Assembly (NCBI RefSeq): GCF_029852145.1
Contig: NC_079973.1
Location: 14,835,921-14,899,920, forward strand
Length of the DNA: 64,000 bases
Direction of reading: 5' to 3'
Source: Microplitis mediator
Lineage: Eukaryota > Arthropoda > Insecta > Hymenoptera > Braconidae
Shown here: one piece after another, positions 58,010 through 64,000 of the stretch
Numbering within the stretch: position 1 is the first letter of the stretch
Layout: each line of letters starts with the position of its first letter
The notes under the pieces: generated by a model
Told to the model about the DNA's origin: nothing
Seen by the model: the letters and a program-made list of their open reading frames with translations, nothing else
The model's database searches: none
Translations under genes and position numbers: made by a program

Positions 58010-60440
58010 CAGCGTCTAACCGTGCCAAGGTACGAGCCAGTTGCTAATAAATTGAGTCTATCTGAATATATCATACGTAATTAGTTAATTAAACTTAATG
58101 ATTTCATCCTTAGCGTCTGAACCGTGCCAAGGCACAAGCCAGTTGTTCGTACATTGAGTCTTTCTGAATGTATCATGGATAAATAATAATTAAATTTAAT
58201 GATTTTATTCTTACCAGCGTCTGAACCGTGCCAAGGCACAAGCCAGTTGTTCGTACATTGAGTCTTTCTGAATGTATCATGGATAAATAATAATTAAATT
58301 TAATGATTTTATTCTTACCAGCGTCTGAACCGTGCCAAGGCACAAGCCAGTTGTTCGTACATTGAGTCTTTCTGAATGTATCATGGATAAATAATAATTA
58401 AATTTAATGATTTTATTCTTACCAGCGTCTGAACCGTGCCAAGGCACAAGCCAGTTGTTCGTACATTGAGTCTTTCTGAATGTATCATTGATAAATAATA
58501 ATTAAATTCAATGATTTTATTCTTACCAGTGTCTGAACCGTGCCAAGGCACAAGCCAGTTGCTAGTACATAGAGTCTTTCTGAATGTATCATGTATAATA
58601 AATAATTAAATTCAATGATTTTAGTCTTACTAGCGTCTGAACCGTGCCAAGGCACAAGCCAGTTGTTCGTACATTGAGTCTTTCTCTATGTATCATGGAC
58701 AAATAATAATTAGATTTAATGATTTTAGTCTTACTAGCGTCTGAACCGTGCCAAGGCACAAGCCAGTTGCTAGTACATAGAGTCTTTCTGAATGTATCAT
58801 GGATAAATAATAATTAAATTCAATGATTTTAGTCTTACTAGCGTCTGAACCGTGCCAAGGCACAAGCCAGTTGTTCGTACATTGAGTCTTTCTCTATGTA
58901 TCATGGACAAATAATAATTAGATTTAATGATTTTAGTCTTACTAGCGTCTGAACCGTGCCAAGGCACAAGCCAGTTGTTCGTACATTGAGTCTTTCTCTA
59001 TGTATCATGGACAAATAATAATTAAATTTAATGATTTTATTCTTACCAGCGTCTGAACCGTGCCAAGGCACAAGCCAGTTGTTCGTACATTGAGTCTTTC
59101 TGAATGTATCATTGATAAATAATAATTAAATTCAATGATTTTATTCTTACCAGTGTCTGAACCGTGCCAAGGCACAAGCCAGTTGCTAGTACATAGAGTC
59201 TTTCTGAATGTATCATGTATAATAAATAATTAAATTCAATGATTTTAGTCTTACTAGCGTCTGAACCGTGCCAAGGCACAAGCCAGTTGTTCGTACATTG
59301 AGTCTTTCTCTATGTATCATGGACAAATAATAATTAAATTAAATGATTTTATTCTTACCAGCGTCTGAACCGTGCCAAGGCACAAGCCAGTTGTTCGTAC
59401 ATTGAGTCTTTCTGAATGTATCATTGATAAATAATAATTAAATTCAATGATTTTATTCTTACCAGTGTCTGAACCGTGCCAAGGCACAAGCCAGTTGCTA
59501 GTACATAGAGTCTTTCTGAATGTATCATGTATAATAAATAATTAAATTCAATGATTTTAGTCTTACTAGCGTCTGAACCGTGCCAAGGCACAAGCCAGTT
59601 GTTCGTACATTGAGTCTTTCTGAATGTATCATTGATAAATAATAATTAAATTCAATGATTTTATTCTTACCAGTGTCTGAACCGTGCCAAGGCACAAGCC
59701 AGTTGCTAGTACATAGAGTCTTTCTGAATGTATCATGTATAATAAATAATTAAATTCAATGATTTTAGTCTTACTAGCGTCTGAACCGTGCCAAGGCACA
59801 AGCCAGTTGTTCGTACATTGAGTCTTTCTCTATGTATCATGGACAAATAATAATTAAATTAAATGATTTTATTCTTACCAGCGTCTGAACCGTGCCAAGG
59901 CACAAGCCAGTTGTTCGTACATTGAGTCTTTCTGAATGTATCATTGATAAATAATAATTAAATTCAATGATTTTATTCTTACCAGTGTCTGAACCGTGCC
60001 AAGGCACAAGCCAGTTGCTAGTACATAGAGTCTTTCTGAATGTATCATGTATAATAAATAATTAAATTCAATGATTTTAGTCTTACTAGCGTCTGAACCG
60101 TGCCAAGGCACAAGCCAGTTGTTCGTACATTGAGTCTTTCTCTATGTATCATGGACAAATAATAATTAAATTCAATGATTTTAGTCTTACTAGCGTCTGA
60201 ACCGTGCCAAGGCACAAGCCAGTTGTTCGTACATTGAGTCTTTCTGAATGTATCATGGATAAATAATAATTAAATTTAATGATTTTATTCTTATTAGCGT
60301 CTGAACTGTGCCAAGACACAAGCCAGTTGCTAATACATTGAGGCCTTCCGAATATATCATATGGAATTAGTTAATTAAATTTAATGATTTCATCCTTAGC
60401 GTCTCAACCGTGCCAAGGCAGGAGACAGTTACAAGTACTC
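58010..60440 (-). repeat. MULE right tandem array, ~104-bp units
   Basis: About 23 units in inverse orientation to the left array, each with GTCTGAACCGTGCCAAGGCA and CAAGCCAGTTG. The same three variants recur in blocks. It is about 0.8 kb longer than the left array, so unit number has changed since the arms were last equal. Confidence 0.92.
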
Positions 60441-61779
60441 TTATACTTGCTGCAGATACAGTACTTTATTAAACGGAGATTGCCATTGTCGTCCGTGAAT
60501 AAGTACAGGGGTTGTAACGATTAATTCCATGAATGAATCGTACAAACCGTACGAGATCTAAGTCTACTAGAATTGCACAGCTTATTCCGTTATTTATATG
60601 AATGAACTATATGAACCAAGCGAGGTCGTAGTCGATAAGATTTTTCTGTTCGGTAGAGAAAACTAAAGAACTGTGTTTTAATTTACTGATAAAATTAAAA
60701 ATTAACTAGTAGTACATTATATAAACCAAAACATCGTCCCCCGCAAACATAACAAGGCTCAAACGGATGTTCATATTGTTAGACCGTATAAACCGTGCCA
60801 GGTCTCAGTTAACTGAAGATCCCAGTTGAGTGGGAAAATTTTAGATTATTATTTTAATGTGCTAATATAATTTAAACTTGATTATAAGAAGATAATATGC
60901 AGCTCAAGATTCTTTTCCGCATATAATTGCATGGCTCAAACGCTTATTTATACCACTTGAGTAGCTGCATGAGATTCTTTTCCGCAAATTATTGCAAGGA
61001 TAAAATGCTTATTTATATTTTAAAAAACGTACGAACCGTGCCGGGCTTTAGTCGACTGGAGATCGCAGTTCAGTCGGTTAAAAAAATTAAGTTTATTTTA
61101 ATTCGCTAATGACGTCCATAATTAATTACTACCACATGATTAGCTGCATAAGATTCTTTCCCGTAAATTATTGCAAGGATAAAATGCTTATTCGTATTTC
61201 AGAAACCGTACTGATTGTGCGAAGTCTTAGTCAGCTCGAGGTCGTAGGTGAGTATGTAAAAATTAAACATATTATCGTTTTTAACTTAAGTTTTATTTGA
61301 GATACTGCTTAAATTTCTCAACATCGAATAATTGCGGGGTTCAAATGATTATACTGAGATATTTAAACCGTATGAACCGTGTGAAGACTTATTCCATCTC
61401 TGACCTCAGTTGACTAGGAGTTAATTATTAATATTTTTTAGTTAGCTACAACAATATGAAAATAATTAGAATCATGTTATATTTAATATAAACGGTCCTT
61501 TAAAAATTTTTTCTTTATTTATTATTTCTTTTCAAAATTTATATACATGGAGAATAGAGATAGACTCTATTCTCCATTACGTATATTCTTTTTCGCTGTA
61601 ATATTGGCATTCGCATGCCATCTAAAAGAGAGAGCTGTAAGGTTTTTGTTTTTCTACATTATCTTAGTGGTTTTTCTGCTAAGCTATTCCATCTTGCTAC
61701 TTTATATCTAGCGCCTATTCCCACGCCACCTATTTCGAAGAAGTGACCAACTTCATGTTTGGCGAAATTATACAGACCC
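60441..61779. repeat. MULE right terminal inverted arm (unique part)
   Basis: Inverse of 44657-46019, ending GGCGAAATTATACAGACCC. It carries the inverted CGTACGAACCGTGCC-type words at the matching positions. Open frames at 60927-61300 are identical to those of the left arm and are not genes. Confidence 0.9.
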
Positions 61780-61787
61780 CTACCTTG
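61780..61787. repeat. MULE target-site duplication, right copy
   Basis: CTACCTTG immediately after the terminal CAGACCC, the same as 44649-44656. Confidence 0.9.
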
Positions 61788-61860
61788 GTGCTCTGAGACT
61801 TTTCTTATTTTACTGGCCTAGGTACAATATCGGTCATTAATTCTTGCGCGGTAGCATAGC
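61780..61860 (-). pseudogene. LINE reverse-transcriptase remnant, other side of the MULE
   Basis: On the minus strand the frame reads MTDIVPRPVK, a stop, then EKSQSTKV, which joins across the duplication to GIKFLEDTM on the left side. The position corresponds to the YADD active-site region, which is degraded here. Homology fades beyond about 61860. Confidence 0.6.
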
Positions 61861-62620
61861 ATCGGGAGAAAAAAAACATCTCAAAAAGAAAACATGTATC
61901 ACTTTTTTATACAAATAAAAACTATAAAAAAAAAAAATTGTAAAAAAAAAATACAATATTTAAAAATATATCTATATTAATTAAATGTAAAATTATAAAT
62001 ATGTATTGTAAAATTAGTGAATAAAAAAAAGTCCCTATAAAAAAAATCTCTAGATTTAAAAATCACTAAAAAAAAATTACAATAAAAAAAAAATTCCTAC
62101 AAAGAAACATTTGCATATCTAAACATCTACTTCAAAAAAATATGTAAAAATGAAAATCTCTACAAATAAAATATCTATAAAAAATCGGCTGTTTTGGAAA
62201 ATCTCTATAAATCATCACATGTACAAATAAATATCTGAACCAAGTATAACCTCGAAAACTGGAAGCATTGCCACCACGTGCTCATAATCATGAATAAGTT
62301 CGTGTTGTAATATATAAGTATAAATAATAATAATAATAAAAATTATGGTTATTATTATGTTATAAAGAAAAATATAATAAATAATTTTAAACTTATAATA
62401 AGTGACTTCGAAAAACGTGAAAGATTCAAATTTGATAACTCCAAAGCACTGAGCCTGTAATAATTCATATAATTTTAATTTTTTTTATTTTTATTAGTTA
62501 AACTTTATTTGAGAATATCATAAAATTATTATTATTTATTTTATAATTTTTAATTTTGTTTGACTATCAAGCCGTATGCCAGGATTCGATGAACGTCCAA
62601 AAATCATTTTTCTTTTTTAA
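61861..62620. other. AT-rich stretch, nothing recognised
   Basis: Simple A/T-rich sequence with repeated TCTATAAAAAAAATCTCT-like text (about 62030-62220). No gene or inverted termini. Confidence 0.45.
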
Positions 62621-62624
62621 CTTC

Positions 62625-62770
62625 CCGCTAAGAGAATCGACGATCTTCGAAAAATTGGGAAGTTATTGTTTTCACCCCGATTTTCGAAAGTCGAGTTTTC
62701 ATCAGATGTCGACGTTTTGAGGCCCTAGGAAGCTATTCTAACTATTTTCAGAATGATGTCCGAGTGTATG

Positions 62771-62800
<30 letters not shown>
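62625..62800. mobile_element. TTAACTTCCCGC-type element fragment
   Basis: Begins TTTTAACTTCCCGCTAAGAG and continues with the CGACGTTTTGAGGCCCTAGG block shared with 9885-10234 and 25320-25453. It is interrupted at a TATA run by the foldback element that follows. Confidence 0.65.
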
Positions 62801-62801
<1 letters not shown>

Positions 62802-63968
62802 TAATGCAAAAAATTAAAGGAGCAGAAAAATTTAATAAATTTTTTAGTGATTTTTGGAAGGCTGTAACTTGGTGAAAAAAAATCGTATCGAAAATTTAAA
62901 AAAAGCATTTTATAGCTTGAAATCTCTAGTTTAGGTGTATTTTTTCAAAATTTCTTAAAAGCTCCGATTATTGCGCAAACATGAGAAATACCGCGAGCCA
63001 AAAAATTTCTAAATTTTTTTTTTTTTTCCAAAGAGCCCACGGACCGCGGAAAAATTCTTTCAACTAAACGAATGCATACATCGTTTAGCAAATTTATTCA
63101 GCTTCAATTTGGTTTTTTTTTTAACCTCGTAGGACGATTTGTCGCAGAGATATCAGCCTTCAAATAGAAAGTGATCCTTTTGGCTTTGATCTTCGATATT
63201 TCAGGTACCAATGATCGCACAGCAAGTTGAAGGGCGGCGTTAAAAACTTGAATAAATTCCCCACAAGACCCTGTCATCATTTTTTGAAAAAAAAATTTTT
63301 TTTTATTTTTAACATCCATTAGAAGAAAGTACAAGAAAATGACTTTTTCTGGTTTTTTAGTAAATCAACCGCTACTCTGCATATATCATTAAAAAAAATA
63401 ATGTTGCCAGGGACTTTTTTAGCTTAATGTACCCCCACGACCCCTGTAAATTTTAAAATTGATGTATCGTACCGTTTTTTGGGAATCATCGATCAAAGTT
63501 TAGCTAAACAATTAAAGGAGCAAGTTTTGTTCCTTTAAATGTGTAATCATAATCAAAATGAAAAAATTTTTTTTTTCTCGACTTTTCTCAAATTTTTGCG
63601 TTGGTAACTCAGCAAATGCAAGGAAATGACAAAAAAAATAAAAACATTTTCCAAAAAATGTCAAAAAAAAATCGAAGAAAAAAAATAAATTGAAACTTGT
63701 TTTTTGTGTTCTAAATTTTTTTTTTGACATTTTTTGGAAATTTTTCATTTTTTTTGTCATTTCCTTGCATTTGCTGAGTTACAGTCATGTTTGCGCAATA
63801 ATCGGAGCTTTTAAAAAATTTTGAAAAAATACACCTAAACTAGAGATTTCAAGCTATAAAATGCTTTTTTTAAATTTTCGATACGATTTTTTTTCACCAA
63901 GTTACAGCCTTCCAAAAATCACTAAAAAATTTATTAAATTTTTCTGCTCCTTTAATTTTTTGCATTAG
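62801..63968. mobile_element. 1.2 kb foldback element (CTAATGCAAAAAATTAAAGG)
   Basis: The termini CTAATGCAAAAAATTAAAGG and inverse are flanked by TA in AT runs (62799-62800, 63969-63970). The outer ~170 bp of each arm are nearly identical; the inner parts (about 63530-63790) mirror less well. It has related termini and subterminal text (AACAGGCTCTAACTT / GGAAGGCTGTAACTT) to the element at 51869-53746. No coding sequence. Confidence 0.85.
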
Positions 63969-64000
63969 TATATATATATATGGGGCATTCCATGCCAAAT

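Larger units (their letters stand above)
44657..61779. mobile_element. 17.1 kb Mutator-like (MULE) transposon with two divergent genes
   Basis: It begins GGGTCTGTATAATTTCGCC and ends with the exact inverse, flanked by an 8-bp duplication inside a split LINE remnant. Each arm has ~1.36 kb of unique inverted sequence, followed inward by an array of ~104-bp units. Two peptides encoded by chance in the arms are letter-for-letter the same on both sides, so the arms are almost identical, implying recent insertion or conversion. Between the arrays lie a minus-strand six-exon transposase and a plus-strand three-exon zinc-finger gene, divergent around 55156-56283. Later insertions sit in the transposase introns. 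All coding exons are open, so the element could be autonomous. Confidence 0.92.

Overview
The window looks like AT-rich nuclear DNA from an arthropod, most likely an insect. It has spliced genes with short AT-rich introns, 5S-rRNA-derived SINEs, LINE remnants and very many inverted-repeat DNA elements. A hymenopteran such as a parasitoid wasp would fit, but nothing seen proves the order.

Only two host genes can be supported. On the minus strand, 42007-34142 is a complete 12-exon gene for a zizimin-type DOCK guanine-nucleotide exchange factor (DOCK9/10/11 family, fly Zir). The exons join in frame to 2124 residues. On the plus strand, 28780-29940 holds the last three exons of an unrecognised single-pass membrane protein whose cytoplasmic tail carries PPPY motifs. 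Its 5' exons were not found.

Bases 1-27400 hold no supportable host gene. They are a nest of non-coding inverted-repeat elements, SINEs, LINE scraps and minisatellites. In several cases one element is visibly inserted into another at a TA dinucleotide, and in one case the intact partner arm preserves the empty site. A recurring oddity is that many of these elements are packed with one short near-palindromic word in both orientations.

The main find is 44657-61779, a 17.1 kb Mutator-like (MULE) transposon. It has near-identical terminal inverted arms, an 8-bp target duplication (CTACCTTG on both sides), and roughly 104-bp tandem arrays inside each arm. It carries two divergently transcribed spliced genes. 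One is a six-exon, 572-residue transposase on the minus strand with a FLYWCH-like zinc finger and all three DDE residues. The other is a three-exon, 239-residue accessory protein on the plus strand with a GCM/FAR1/ZSWIM-like zinc-binding domain and no transposase domain. The element split a decayed LINE reverse transcriptase. Younger elements sit in the transposase introns without breaking any exon. A short iterated word (GGCACGGTT...ACG) recurs through the arms, the arrays, an intron and, in part, the divergent promoter region. It is a candidate binding site for one of the element's own zinc-finger proteins.

The last 1.4 kb is another large foldback element inserted in a fragment of a TTAACTTCCCGC-type element.
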